Assembly: GCA_016713675.1 (NCBI GenBank)
Contig: JADJOS010000004.1
Span: forward strand, 310,001 to 374,000
Reading direction: 5' to 3'
DNA from: Acidobacteriota bacterium
GTDB taxonomy: Bacteria; Acidobacteriota; Blastocatellia; Pyrinomonadales; Pyrinomonadaceae
DNA: 64,000 nt
The notes beneath the pieces were generated by a model that was not told where the DNA came from, ran no database searches, and saw only the letters and a list, made by a program, of their open reading frames with translations. Every line of letters starts with the position of its first letter. The first letter of the stretch is position 1. Below are positions 24,536 through 33,251 of this stretch, piece by piece. A program made the position numbers and the translations under genes.

Positions 24536-26095
24536 ATGATGAGATCTATTGTTCGTTTTGTCCCTATTGTCTTAGCACTGGTCATTTTGACATTTACTTC
24601 GGCTGTGACCGCACAGACGACGGCTTTTAGTTATCAGGGCCGTTTGCTTGATGGTGCTTCGCCGGCGAGCGGCACATACCATATGCAGTTCACATTGCAC
24701 AGTGCGGTCTCAGGCATGGGAAATCAGGTTGGAACCACTGTTACGGACACCAACGTAGATGTAGTGAACGGCTTGTTTACCGTCACGCTTGATTTCGGCT
24801 ATCAGTTTCCCGGTACTGATCGTTGGCTCGATGTAAGCATTAAAAAGCCGGCTGATATGAGCTATTCTGCCCTAACCCCACGACAAAAAATCGCCTCGGT
24901 TCCCTACGCTGTAACGGCACGGGGCCTTAATGCTGAGAGGACATCGACGGCGACCGATCCGGTGAACTTCCCTGCGGCTACTTCATTGGGCACGGACTCG
25001 GTCATCGATATTGCCGGAAATTACACCGACACCCAGCCCGCACCGGTCGCTCGTCAGGGCCGCTTTCGTGTCAATCACGACGGTTCGCTATTGGCCAAGG
25101 GCGACCCGATCGGTAATGGTTCCTCCTTTCTTGAAGAATACGGAGTTCCGGTCAGCAGCTTTGGCACGCGGCTGATGTGGCACGCACGAAAGGGGGCCAT
25201 TCGGGCCGGCGGCGTCACCGACCGAACGATCCTCAACACGACCACCCTTAATCAGGACCCAAACCCGGGAACCCAATGGGACGAGGCAAATATCGGTGTG
25301 TTTTCGGTCGCGCTCGGTGAAAACGTACGAGCCAGCGCTTCCGGTGCCGTCGCACTCGGCTACGACACGATCGCGGCCCAGAACTCGGCGTTCGCAGTTG
25401 GAGAAGGAAACACCGCAAGCGGAGCGGCTTCGGTTGCTATGGGTTTTCACGCCCATACAAATGCTCGGCAGGGCAGTTTTGTCTTTGGTGACCGTTCGAC
25501 GCCCGACGTTTTACGAGCCGGTGTTAACCATTCCGCCAATTGGCGCGTCTCAGGCGGGTTTAGGATATTCACATCATCAAATCTCTCGACCGGCGTCACC
25601 ATCCAGTCGGGCGTCAGCGTCAGCAACTGGGGCCAGTCGAGTGCAGTGATCTCGACCTCGACCGGAGCCTACCTCTCAACCGGCGGCGTCTGGACAAATG
25701 CCTCGAGCAGAGACCTCAAACGCGATTTCTCGATGGTTGACGGCCGGTCGGTGCTTCGCAAACTTGTTAGCATGCCTATCCAGACATGGGGCTACAAGGC
25801 CGAGGGTAAGAACATTCGCCATATCGGCCCAATGTCGCAGGACTTTCAAAAGCTATTCGGGTTTGGCACCGATAACCTGTCGATCGGCACGGTAGATGCG
25901 GACGGCGTGGCTCTCGCCGCGATCCAGGGTCTTAATGAAGAACTAAAGGATCGCGACAAGAAAATAGCCGAGCAAGGCAGCAAACTGACAGCACTCGAAA
26001 AGCAGGTCCAAATTCAGCAGGAAGCGATCGAGGATCTGAAATTGCTTGTATGTGCAGAAAAACCGGACGCCGCTCCGTGCAGGAGGAAAGAATAA
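24536..26095 (+). CDS. Secreted protein with YadA-like head repeats and S74 C-terminal chaperone domain
   Basis: Surface or exported protein of 519 residues, with a signal peptide (IVLALVILTFTSAVTAQ). The middle contains the alternating GA-(V/S)-A-(L/M)-G pattern of YadA-type head repeats (ASGAVALGYDTIA, ASGAASVAMGFHA). The C-terminus carries an intramolecular chaperone of endosialidase (Peptidase S74) domain (SSRDLKRDF to a long coiled coil). Such domains trimerise fibres and then cleave themselves off, as in phage tail spikes. Ser in the S74 motif is present in the SSRD step. AAAGGAG precedes ATG 24536. The stop overlaps the next gene (TAATG), so the two are translated together. Confidence 0.82.
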   Translation: MMRSIVRFVPIVLALVILTFTSAVTAQTTAFSYQGRLLDGASPASGTYHMQFTLHSAVSGMGNQVGTTVTDTNVDVVNGLFTVTLDFGYQFPGTDRWLDVSIKKPADMSYSALTPRQKIASVPYAVTARGLNAERTSTATDPVNFPAATSLGTDSVIDIAGNYTDTQPAPVARQGRFRVNHDGSLLAKGDPIGNGSSFLEEYGVPVSSFGTRLMWHARKGAIRAGGVTDRTILNTTTLNQDPNPGTQWDEANIGVFSVALGENVRASASGAVALGYDTIAAQNSAFAVGEGNTASGAASVAMGFHAHTNARQGSFVFGDRSTPDVLRAGVNHSANWRVSGGFRIFTSSNLSTGVTIQSGVSVSNWGQSSAVISTSTGAYLSTGGVWTNASSRDLKRDFSMVDGRSVLRKLVSMPIQTWGYKAEGKNIRHIGPMSQDFQKLFGFGTDNLSIGTVDADGVALAAIQGLNEELKDRDKKIAEQGSKLTALEKQVQIQQEAIEDLKLLVCAEKPDAAPCRRKE

Positions 26096-26631
26096 TGACG
26101 ATCAAAAACTCTTTGTTTTTCGTTCTCGTTGTTGCCGTTGGTCTCTGCAGTTCGATAACCGCTCAGGTCGCTACCGGCGGTGGATACACGCTCGAGCAGA
26201 GCGTCGTCGGAAACGGCGGCGGCACGATCGGCGATGCCCAATATACTATAGATGCGACCGCTGGACAGCCGGCCGCCGGCGGAAACTTGGTGGGCTCTCC
26301 GCCGACGTATGGCGTTCGCGACGGGTTCTGGGCAAGGTTCGCTGTAGGTACAACTGCCGCGGATGCCACGGTTTCGGGCCGTGTCCGGACTGCAAACGGC
26401 AACGGCCTGCGGGGTGTCCGCGTGACGCTCTCAGGCGGGCAGCTCACCGCACCGCGACAGGCAATCACCGGCAGCTTTGGCTATTTCACCTTTACGGATA
26501 TTGAGGTAGGACATACATATATCGTCACGGTCCACGCAAGACTATATTATTTTGCGCAGCCGAGCCAGGCGGTCCTCACTCTCGAAAGCGTAAGTGATAT
26601 CGAATTTGTCGCAGGCGATGCCAACCGTTAA
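26095..26631 (+). CDS. Secreted protein with carboxypeptidase-regulatory-like domain
   Basis: Exported protein of 178 residues. ATG 26095 overlaps the upstream stop, and a GAGGAA ribosome site lies within that gene. A signal peptide (LFFVLVVAVGLCSSITAQ) leads to a short beta-rich, Gly-rich region. A C-terminal Ig-like fold follows (VSGRVRTANGNGLRGVRVTL to GSFGYFTFTDIEVGHTY), typical of carboxypeptidase regulatory domains. Coupling to the S74 gene suggests they form one surface structure or partner pair (inference). Confidence 0.75.
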   Translation: MTIKNSLFFVLVVAVGLCSSITAQVATGGGYTLEQSVVGNGGGTIGDAQYTIDATAGQPAAGGNLVGSPPTYGVRDGFWARFAVGTTAADATVSGRVRTANGNGLRGVRVTLSGGQLTAPRQAITGSFGYFTFTDIEVGHTYIVTVHARLYYFAQPSQAVLTLESVSDIEFVAGDANR

Positions 26632-26638
26632 GACAGAG

Positions 26639-26660
26639 GCCGCCCGGCGACTCGGGCGGC
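26639..26660 (+). terminator. GC-rich hairpin after S74 operon
   Basis: GCCGCCCG (26639-26646) pairs with CGGGCGGC (26653-26660) across GCGACT. No U-run follows. It may end or protect the two-gene message. Confidence 0.45.
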
Positions 26661-26861
26661 AAGTTGGACACGAGGGATGAAAAGGTGGTTTTGCGTCACG
26701 CCGCAGCCGTCCGCAGAACCAGGGACAAAACTGCGAAATATTACCTCGCAGTGTGTGTTGTTCCGCAGTTTGGTTAAGGCGGCAAAGTGCGATATCCCGT
26801 GAGCGACCGCTAAAACACGGTTATTCGCTCTACGGCACGGAGTTTGTACTGATTTAGTCGT

Positions 26862-27632
26862 ATGTTTACCCCGGACGACGCCAGAAACAACCATCTGCTG
26901 GCAAATTTGCCGGCGCATGAGTTTGACCACCTAAGGCCGGCTCTCAAGCGTGTCTTACTGACTAACGGACAAGTGCTTCATAGGTCGGGTGATCGATTTG
27001 AATACGTTTACTTCCCGACGACCGCTCTCATTGCATTGCTTTACCTGACCGAATCTGGATCGGCCGTCGGGGTAGGAATGATCGGAAGCGAAGGAATCGT
27101 CGGTATCGAGGTTTTCATGGGCGTCGACTCGGCTCCCGGTCTGGCGATCGTTCAGAATGCAGGCATTGCATTTCGGATGGGGATCGGAGCGTTTCGTGCC
27201 GAATGCACTGCCGTACCTGTATGCCATGACACCTTGCTTAAGTACGCTCAAGCCCTGATCGCTCAAGTTTCGCAAACGGCGGCCTGTAATCGGTTTCATA
27301 CGGTTCAACAGCGGCTCGCTCGTTTGCTGCTCGAAAGTTCGGACCGCCTGGGATCGAATCGGATAGCGGCGACTCACGATCAGATGTCCGGCCCGTTGGG
27401 TGTTCGCCGCGAGAGCGTCAGTATTGCGGCCCACAACCTGTCGGTCGTGGGTTTGATCAAGGTCGAGCGCGGAATGTTCACGATCGTCGACCGGCCGGGC
27501 CTCGAATTTGCCGCCTGCGAATGTTATAAGGTCGCTTCCGCCGAATATCGCCGCCTTCTCGAACCGGTGATCTCAAGACCGGTCGGGGAGACCGTGAAGA
27601 GCCGCCTCGAGACTCACCCTTCCCATTATTGA
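26862..27632 (+). CDS. Crp/Fnr-type transcriptional regulator
   Basis: Regulator of 256 residues. The N-terminal cNMP-like sensor domain (HRSGDRFEYVYFPTTALIALLYL to GMIGSEGIVGIE) lacks the canonical Arg/Ser phosphate-binding cassette of true CRP, so it may sense something else or nothing. The HTH (GVRRESVSIAAHNL) lies in the C-terminal winged helix. There are no Fe-S cysteine clusters of the FNR kind. A paralog with the same HTH is broken at 33464-34202. Its targets are unknown; it precedes a secreted-protein gene. Confidence 0.85.
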   Translation: MFTPDDARNNHLLANLPAHEFDHLRPALKRVLLTNGQVLHRSGDRFEYVYFPTTALIALLYLTESGSAVGVGMIGSEGIVGIEVFMGVDSAPGLAIVQNAGIAFRMGIGAFRAECTAVPVCHDTLLKYAQALIAQVSQTAACNRFHTVQQRLARLLLESSDRLGSNRIAATHDQMSGPLGVRRESVSIAAHNLSVVGLIKVERGMFTIVDRPGLEFAACECYKVASAEYRRLLEPVISRPVGETVKSRLETHPSHY

Positions 27633-27804
27633 GTCCGCAAGACAAAAACAGCGATAGTGCTGCTCTATCATTCAGTTTTCCTGTGCATATATGTCGAAGT
27701 TTGACAACCGCCTGGATGTAACCTAATCTCGACGGGTCAACTCAAAACGATCAAATTGTTCTACGGGCCGTGCGGCATCAATAAACAACAGGAGAAACAA
27801 AAAA

Positions 27805-28245
27805 ATGAACCGTTTCGTTAAATTCCGACTGACTTTAGCTCTGCTTTTCGCATCATTCATGCTCGTATCTGCTCATACCACCGTCAACGCGGCGGTAGAG
27901 CCGATGAATTTTATGTCCACCAACGGTGCCAATATGGAATCCGTGCTGACCGTTGGTGACTATGATTTCGGTCTTTTCAACCGTACCAGCGGGTGGGTGC
28001 TCAATGGATTTTACACTAAGGAAGATGGTGTATGGAGTAAGAACTGGCTCAGATATAAGCTCCCGGTCGGCAAGTCGGTCCAGATGGTTTGGAGTGAGGC
28101 CAGTAATCAGGGTGCCTGCGTTGTGCCGTTCAAACTCACATGGGACGACTATGACCAGGCCGAGATCTACAACCTCGACTGGTGCAAGGGCATCAAGAAC
28201 ATCTATCTGAAAGACAATACCTTTACGGTAGATTACAAAAAATAG
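27805..28245 (+). CDS. Small secreted protein of unknown function
   Basis: Protein of 146 residues with a strong signal peptide (LTLALLFASFMLVSAHTTVNAA). AGGAG precedes ATG 27805. The mature part is beta-rich, with aromatic residues and two Cys (GACVVPFKLTWDDYDQAEIY and LDWCKGIK) that could form a disulfide. The pattern FGLFNRT...LY/FY...C...L-W-C recurs in secreted acidobacterial proteins, but no function is known. It converges on the first pilin gene through a shared hairpin. Confidence 0.7.
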   Translation: MNRFVKFRLTLALLFASFMLVSAHTTVNAAVEPMNFMSTNGANMESVLTVGDYDFGLFNRTSGWVLNGFYTKEDGVWSKNWLRYKLPVGKSVQMVWSEASNQGACVVPFKLTWDDYDQAEIYNLDWCKGIKNIYLKDNTFTVDYKK

Positions 28246-28309
28246 CTCGCGATCCGCCTGCCGTTTTTGTTTGGTTGAAGTGACGCCGATATTGCATCCG
28301 AACGTACGA

Positions 28310-28338
28310 AAGGCCGCAAGCGTCATGCTCGCGGCCTT
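28310..28338. terminator. Bidirectional terminator-like hairpin
   Basis: AAGGCCGC (28310-28317) and GCGGCCTT (28331-28338) form an 8-bp stem between the convergent secreted-protein and pilin genes. Confidence 0.65.
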
Positions 28339-28387
28339 CAGTAAAGGTTAAACACGCAGACCCGATGCAAGATCTGCCGGATCGAAA

Positions 28388-28894
28388 TTAGTTGGACATC
28401 GGCGTCATATCGGCCGCCATGTCGCAGATCCCGGGTCCCCAGCCGGACGTACCGTTGCTCGCCCTCGAATTGATAACACCTTCGGTGGCGATCACGAAGT
28501 CTCTGGTTCCAGTTGCTGTCACACCGGACGTGGTCGTCGGTGACGTCTGTGCGAGGTGGCACGCCGGAGTAGACGCCGTTCGAGCCTGCGAATGGCCTGA
28601 AAATTGGTAGCCGCTCTTGACGCCGCTGGCAAGCGAGGCGTCTATTATGTTCACGGCACCCAAGACCGTAAACGAGCTTGTTACAAATGGAACCCCCGCG
28701 AAATCGCCGTTGCCGTAGGTAGATGCATAGGTCGCCTGAGCTCCATGATATGTCCGGAGCGATGAGATCGCCGAACCCTCATTCGCAGCTCGGCGGCTGG
28801 CAAGCAGATTCGGGATCGCAATTGCGGCAATAATGCCGATGATGACCACAACGATCAATAGTTCGATTAGCGAGAAGCCTTTTTGGTTTTTCAT
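28388..28894 (-). CDS. Type IV pilin-like protein 1
   Basis: Prepilin of 168 residues. The short leader MKNQKG is cut before Phe, leaving FSLIELLIVVVIIGIIAAIA with Glu at position +5, the signature of type IVa pilins. The mature domain has two distant Cys (CHLAQTSPT and GICDMA) likely to form the D-region disulfide. It is probably a pilus or pseudopilus subunit assembled from the inner membrane. Its first 88 coding bases are almost identical to the next pilin gene. Confidence 0.93.
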   Translation of the reverse strand: MKNQKGFSLIELLIVVVIIGIIAAIAIPNLLASRRAANEGSAISSLRTYHGAQATYASTYGNGDFAGVPFVTSSFTVLGAVNIIDASLASGVKSGYQFSGHSQARTASTPACHLAQTSPTTTSGVTATGTRDFVIATEGVINSRASNGTSGWGPGICDMAADMTPMSN

Positions 28895-28958
28895 GTTTGT
28901 CCTCTTTGATTCGTATTTTTTGCTGGCGGCCCCGTCTATGTCGAGACCGCCGAGATTC

Positions 28959-29450
28959 CTACAGAGGGAATACGTTGGTTACGCCCTCTGCACACTCTGC
29001 GTATGTAAGCTGGCTTCCGAGCTGGCCCGGATCCGATTCGTATCTGATCACGCCTTCGGTTCGGACGCATAGATTTCGGGTTCCGGTCTGGGTCACACCT
29101 GAGGTTGACGTTGGAACAGCACTGAATGAGAAAGTGGCCGGAGCTGATGCCGTTGCCGGATTTGCAGTGATCGCGTAGGTGTAGCCGCTCTTTGTTCCCG
29201 AACCCAAGGCCGAATCGATCAGACCGTTCGTCTGCAGATCGGCAAGGGTGCTTGAATAGCTTCCCGATCCGTACGTTGAGGCATATGTCATCTGGGCACC
29301 GTGCAAAGTCCGCATCGCCGAAATGGTCGCACCTTCGTTAGCACTGCGCCGCGAGGCGAGTAGATTCGGGATCGCAATTGCGGCAATAATGCCGATGATG
29401 ACCACAACGATCAATAGTTCGATTAGCGAGAAGCCTTTTTGATTCTTCAT
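28959..29450 (-). CDS. Type IV pilin-like protein 2
   Basis: Prepilin of 163 residues. ATG 29450 is chosen because it begins the pilin leader MKNQKGFSLIELL; an upstream ATG at 29546 would add a non-pilin extension. It has the same hydrophobic helix as pilin 1 but a different globular part, with Cys in NLCVRTEGV and YAECAEGV. The codons for the first 29 residues match pilin 1 at all but about two bases, while the rest has diverged. The two lie 64 bases apart on the same strand and could be co-transcribed. Confidence 0.92.
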   Translation of the reverse strand: MKNQKGFSLIELLIVVVIIGIIAAIAIPNLLASRRSANEGATISAMRTLHGAQMTYASTYGSGSYSSTLADLQTNGLIDSALGSGTKSGYTYAITANPATASAPATFSFSAVPTSTSGVTQTGTRNLCVRTEGVIRYESDPGQLGSQLTYAECAEGVTNVFPL

Positions 29451-29765
29451 GGGTTCTGTAATTCTCCGGTTTGATTTTTGTGAGCCGATCGGCGGCTCAT
29501 ACTCGGGTGAGAAGAAATACAATAGGCGTGCCATGACGAGGATCATCGTGCCAAATCGGAGCAGAGCACAGTAAACACCGTACTCTTGCTCCCAATGGCC
29601 GCTGGGGCCGTTCGAAAAATAAAATGACGGAAATTGAGCATAGTGCCAATTACCGTCACATTCGATGCCAAATTACGTCAGGGAAAGGGAAATGAGGATG
29701 CTGTCCGGTAAGTTGCCGCGAGCCAACCCTAGCGGCGACTTACCGGTGCTTATGAAACGTTCGAA
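29451..29765. other. Intergenic stretch, no feature seen
   Basis: This interval of 315 bases between pilin 2 and the lipocalin-like gene is moderately AT-rich. It should hold the pilin promoter on the minus strand. A sigma-54 site was looked for, but no -24/-12 pair was convincing. Confidence 0.5.
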
Positions 29766-30173
29766 TCAATTAGACTTTGGCTTGTCAGCGGTCGGCGGCG
29801 GAGTGCGTTTCGCACTCCATTCGTCGCTCGCGGCTTCGTTGAAAAAGACGGTTCCGCCCATTGTGTCGCCCTTTACTTTGCCGGTGAAAGACAGCAGAAC
29901 GCCGTTGCCGTTGTAGCTGATTGTATAGTTGAAACTGATATCGTCACCCTTGATCGTGCCGGTAAGAGGCACATCGCCGTTCGAGCGTTTTGCGGTGCCG
30001 GTGATCTTTTCGCCATCGACGGCGAAAACGAGTTTGAATGCTCGCGGGCCGCCCGGCGTATTGTAAGCGGCATCCCATTCTCCGGCAACAGAAGATGTCT
30101 GAGCAGACGTCACTGCCGAACCAAGTAAGACGAGGCCAATTGCGAATAATGTCGGTAAAATGATCTTTTTCAT
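29766..30173 (-). CDS. Secreted beta-barrel (lipocalin-like) protein
   Basis: Protein of 135 residues with a signal peptide (LPTLFAIGLVLLGSAVTSAQ). The mature part has repeating short strands with the rhythm GEWDAAY...FKLVFAVDGEKITGT...IKGDDISF...GKVKGDTMGGT...EWSAKR. The same rhythm appears as a C-terminal domain of the amidohydrolase at 40153-41787, so this is a free-standing version of that domain. Ligand unknown. Confidence 0.72.
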   Translation of the reverse strand: MKKIILPTLFAIGLVLLGSAVTSAQTSSVAGEWDAAYNTPGGPRAFKLVFAVDGEKITGTAKRSNGDVPLTGTIKGDDISFNYTISYNGNGVLLSFTGKVKGDTMGGTVFFNEAASDEWSAKRTPPPTADKPKSN

Positions 30174-30218
30174 AAAAACTCCTATGACGGTATGATACTC
30201 CCGTTTCGATGTAGATCG

Positions 30219-30422
30219 CTAGCGGCGATGCTTTATCGCGAAATTGGCAATGGCTTGTTCGCGGGTTGCCCCGAAGGCGAAACAGTCGCTTTCATCCATA
30301 CTGACGAATTCGGGGCCAACCACACAGTACTGTTCGCCATCTAGGAAGACAAGCGTTCCACCTGGCCCTCGTTCTGACTCGATGTCTGGATCATTCATGA
30401 GCATTTCAAATTCAGGGGTCAT
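30219..30422 (-). CDS. Small hypothetical protein
   Basis: Sixty-seven residues, acidic N-terminus, with a central beta-hairpin-like GGTLVFLDGEQYCVVGPEF and an ending ATREQAIANFAIKHRR. The look is of a compact cytoplasmic protein. No family could be named. A single Cys is present. It lies between two secreted-protein genes. Confidence 0.5.
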   Translation of the reverse strand: MTPEFEMLMNDPDIESERGPGGTLVFLDGEQYCVVGPEFVSMDESDCFAFGATREQAIANFAIKHRR

Positions 30423-30524
30423 CTAATTAGATCATACAGTAATAGATCGGAGCAGGCTCGGCAACGATTTTGACTCGAACGGTGTATTTCTACTAGAATC
30501 TCATAGGTTTGGACCAACAACAAT

Positions 30525-31064
30525 ATGACAAAAAACTTCAAGTATATTATTTCGCTTATAGTTATGACGACTGCATTCGCTGTCGCGGCTTCCGCACAGT
30601 TGCCTTCGCTGGCAGATCTGGGCGACGACGTATACGCGTCCGATGCTGATGGATTTGAGATCGCGGTTCCTGAGGAATGTGTCAATTTCAGCGACGGTGA
30701 GGGCGGACGCAATTATACCTGCGACGTCAAAGAAGGTCGCATCTCGGTCTCGATCACCAACGACGGGCCGCCGATCAAAACCGAGGCCGATGTTGCAAAC
30801 TTCCTCAAGGGATTTAAGGACACGTTGGTAAATAGCCCCGACGTCAAGATGTTCGGCGAGACGAGTGCTAAGATTGGCAGCTATCGCGGAGCCGCTTATC
30901 AGATAACGCTGGGCGGTGACAAAACTCTGATGATAGCTCTAACCTGGGGAAAATTTGTGGTCGTCATCACCGGCCGAGCCAACAGTAAAGTAGCTAATTC
31001 CGCCGACCTGATCGGCGGTGCAGTCGAGAGCTTTAAATTCGTTAGTCCAAAGACGAAGGAATAA
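30525..31064 (+). CDS. Secreted protein of unknown function
   Basis: Exported protein of 179 residues with a signal peptide (IISLIVMTTAFAVAASAQ). Two Cys (EECVNFS and YTCDVK) lie close together in the first third of the mature chain and may be bonded. The rest alternates strands and helices (EADVANFLKGFKDTLVNS, LMIALTWGKFVVVITGRA). No catalytic motif was found. A terminator-like hairpin follows at 31083-31118. Confidence 0.68.
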   Translation: MTKNFKYIISLIVMTTAFAVAASAQLPSLADLGDDVYASDADGFEIAVPEECVNFSDGEGGRNYTCDVKEGRISVSITNDGPPIKTEADVANFLKGFKDTLVNSPDVKMFGETSAKIGSYRGAAYQITLGGDKTLMIALTWGKFVVVITGRANSKVANSADLIGGAVESFKFVSPKTKE

Positions 31065-31082
31065 CGAACTGTTCAGGAAAAG

Positions 31083-31118
31083 GGAAAAGCCCGACTCAGG
31101 ACTGGCCGGGCCTTTTCC
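31083..31118 (+). terminator. Terminator-like hairpin
   Basis: GGAAAAGCCCG (31083-31093) pairs with CGGGCCTTTTCC (31107-31118), with one bulged base. It lies 19 bases after the secreted-protein stop. The T4 lies in the stem, so termination may be partial. Confidence 0.6.
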
Positions 31119-31178
31119 AGGATAGTCTCATCGCATCAGCATTCGTGTTAGCTCTTTAGACGGCGGCTTAGATATTGA

Positions 31179-31220
31179 TTGACATTTGCCCGAATTGGTT
31201 TACGATGTTCTCTGTAAACC
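31179..31220 (+). promoter_or_regulatory. Sigma-70 promoter with overlapping inverted repeat
   Basis: TTGACA (31179-31184) and TACGAT (31201-31206) are 16 bases apart. GGTTTAC (31197-31203) and GTAAACC (31214-31220) form a perfect inverted repeat across the -10 region, as expected for a repressor site. The next start codon is 310 bases away, so the leader would be long. Confidence 0.5.
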
Positions 31221-31529
31221 GGTTCATATTATTGAAATCAACTTGGAAGTGAATTGGCGGCAGTTAACATGAGCCGCGAATTCCCTTCCCGGCCGATACT
31301 CGCGATATCGGAACGCGGTCACATTGGTTTTTTGATGACGAAACTTGATTTCAACTGAATACCGGCAAGAAGCTAGACAGTAGCCGGCAACAAATGATTG
31401 AGGTTTTGGGTGAATCGAAACTGCTTTTGTTTCCGTGATCTATTCGATGGGCGTCAATGGTAAGTAATAAATGATGGCCGTTTTCAGTCGACCGGTTCGG
31501 TAGCCAAAATATAGGAGAAAAGGTACACA

Positions 31530-32270
31530 ATGATCAAGGCAAACACTGTATTTCTCGTTGCGATGGCATTTGTCGCGGTAATCTCGATCGACTCGATGGG
31601 CCAGACTGTGATCAAAGGCGACAGTTATAGCCCGCCAATGGTTTATGACGAGAAGAAGTCGCTCGACAAGCTCGCAGAAAATCTGCTCGATAACCCCGAA
31701 GCAACTGGCTACATCATTGTTTATCGCTCGCGAACCAGTCCGCCGCTCGAAACCACCGCCAACATTGCTCGGATCCAGAAATACATGCTTGATACTCATC
31801 GTTTGGATTCGAAACGCATCACTGTCGTTGATGGCGGCCGTAAACAGGAACCGCGAACCCAAGCTTATTTAGTGCCCAAAGGGGCGGATGTGCCCAAACC
31901 GACGCCAACTGACTTTCCTGCGAACGATCCTATCTCGTCAAAGGTCAATGAATATAGCCCATCCAATGAGGAAGTCGAAATGGCCAACCTTGACGACTTT
32001 AACCTCCGAATTCAGAACGATCCTGATGCTGTGGGCCATATTATCGCCTACGGCGGCCGGAAAGGCCGTCCCGGTGAGGCCAGGGCGATCATCAAGCGGG
32101 CAAGTAATTATCTTATCAAGATTCGACGTGCCGATGCTAAACGCTTAATGTTCGTAGACGGCGGCTTAAGAGAAAAAGCGTCGGTCGAACTTTGGGTAGT
32201 CCCGCTTGGAGCCGACACGCCAAGACCGACGCCGACCGTCCGAGTTGTAAAAAAGCCGAACACAAAATAG
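31530..32270 (+). CDS. Secreted protein with two copies of an 80-residue domain
   Basis: Exported protein of 246 residues (signal VFLVAMAFVAVISIDSMGQ). Two tandem domains at about 50-125 and 155-235 share the order L-D-x-L/F, ATGYIIVY or AVGHIIAY, a helix with TTANIARIQKYML or RAIIKRASNYLI, D-(S/A)-K-R, (V)VDGG, and a strand to VP(K/L)GAD. Each ends with a proline-threonine hinge. A third copy is in the next gene. The fold may be OmpA/MotB-like (a GYII strand followed by a YL helix), but this is only a guess. Confidence 0.7.
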   Translation: MIKANTVFLVAMAFVAVISIDSMGQTVIKGDSYSPPMVYDEKKSLDKLAENLLDNPEATGYIIVYRSRTSPPLETTANIARIQKYMLDTHRLDSKRITVVDGGRKQEPRTQAYLVPKGADVPKPTPTDFPANDPISSKVNEYSPSNEEVEMANLDDFNLRIQNDPDAVGHIIAYGGRKGRPGEARAIIKRASNYLIKIRRADAKRLMFVDGGLREKASVELWVVPLGADTPRPTPTVRVVKKPNTK

Positions 32271-32404
32271 TTCGCGATTCTGCATTTTAGGCACCCTCAT
32301 GTGCCAAGACCCTGATTCCTTACAAAGGTCATTGGGATTCTCAGAGCGTAATTTGCATGCGGTCAGCGAATTAGCTTTCAAAAGTTAACCTGGAGCCAAT
32401 TTTG

Positions 32405-33127
32405 ATGAGATATGTATTAAGATCGATATTTTTCTGTTTGTGTTCCACCGCGCTTTTCACAACTGGAGCGGCGGCCCAATGTCCCGCTCTCAGCATCTCG
32501 GCTCCGAGCGACGAGGTGATCGCAGGTGAATCAGTGACCTTCAACGCAAATATTGTTAGCGGAGATTCTAAATCAGCAATGACCCTGTCATTCAATTGGT
32601 CGATTTCCGCCGGTACGATCAGCAGTGGGCAGGGCAGTTCCGTAATAACGGTTGACACTGCCGACCTAGCTGGCAAATCGGTCACGGCGACGCTGGAAAT
32701 CGGCGGATTGCCCGCCGCCTGTGCCAGAACTGCCAGTGCGACAGCATCGGTTAAGCCATCAGTTGTTGCCGTCAAGATCGATGATTTTGGCTCAGTCAAC
32801 GAAGAGTTGGAGTGGGCCAAACTCGATAATTTTGTCATCGTCTTGAATAATGAACCAAATGCCGAGGGATACATCATTTCGTACCGCGGCCCGAAAAGCC
32901 CGGCGGGCGAGGCAAAAGCAGTAAACAAACGATACATTAAGTATTTGGTGGAAATGCGTAGCTTCGATGCCAATCGTTTGAAGACAATCGATGGCGGAAT
33001 AAGACAGATGCCTTCGCGTGAGTTTTGGATCGTACCGATGGGAGCAAAACCGCCGAAGCCTTCTCCGATGGCCGTCACTCCCAAACCAGTCACACCAAAA
33101 AAGCTGGGCTCCAAGAAAAATACGTAG
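32405..33127 (+). CDS. Secreted Ig-like plus 80-residue-domain protein
   Basis: Exported protein of 240 residues from ATG 32405, with GGAG 9 bases upstream. After the signal peptide comes a PKD/Ig-like beta-sandwich (SISAPSDEVIAGESVTFNA to ATLEIGGLPAACARTAS) with two Cys. A single copy of the 80-residue domain follows (EGYIISYRGPKSPAGEAKA to DGGIRQMPSREFWIVPMGA) and a proline tail. Both genes run on the same strand with about 130 bases between, so they are related paralogs. Partner or ligand unknown. Confidence 0.7.
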   Translation: MRYVLRSIFFCLCSTALFTTGAAAQCPALSISAPSDEVIAGESVTFNANIVSGDSKSAMTLSFNWSISAGTISSGQGSSVITVDTADLAGKSVTATLEIGGLPAACARTASATASVKPSVVAVKIDDFGSVNEELEWAKLDNFVIVLNNEPNAEGYIISYRGPKSPAGEAKAVNKRYIKYLVEMRSFDANRLKTIDGGIRQMPSREFWIVPMGAKPPKPSPMAVTPKPVTPKKLGSKKNT

Positions 33128-33251
33128 GTTCGGATACCAATAATCGCCATCGAACCCATATTTCGATCTATTAATCGTACTTATGTAGGCAAACGCACAT
33201 AAATACCGCCTCTATTCTGCTAGCTTCTAATTTTAAGGAGCGAATCAATAT

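Noticed and set aside
24536..26095. Prophage origin of the S74 protein
   Set aside because: It has a Sec signal peptide and no phage structural, lysis or integrase genes nearby, so a cellular surface protein is the simpler reading.
27701..27729. Promoter before the secreted-protein gene at 27805
   Set aside because: A TTGACA is present, but the -10 candidate matches the consensus at only three of six positions.
29451..29765. Possible sigma-54 promoter for pilins
   Set aside because: A TGGCAC word is present on the minus strand but without a TTGC at the needed distance, so no -24/-12 pair could be supported.
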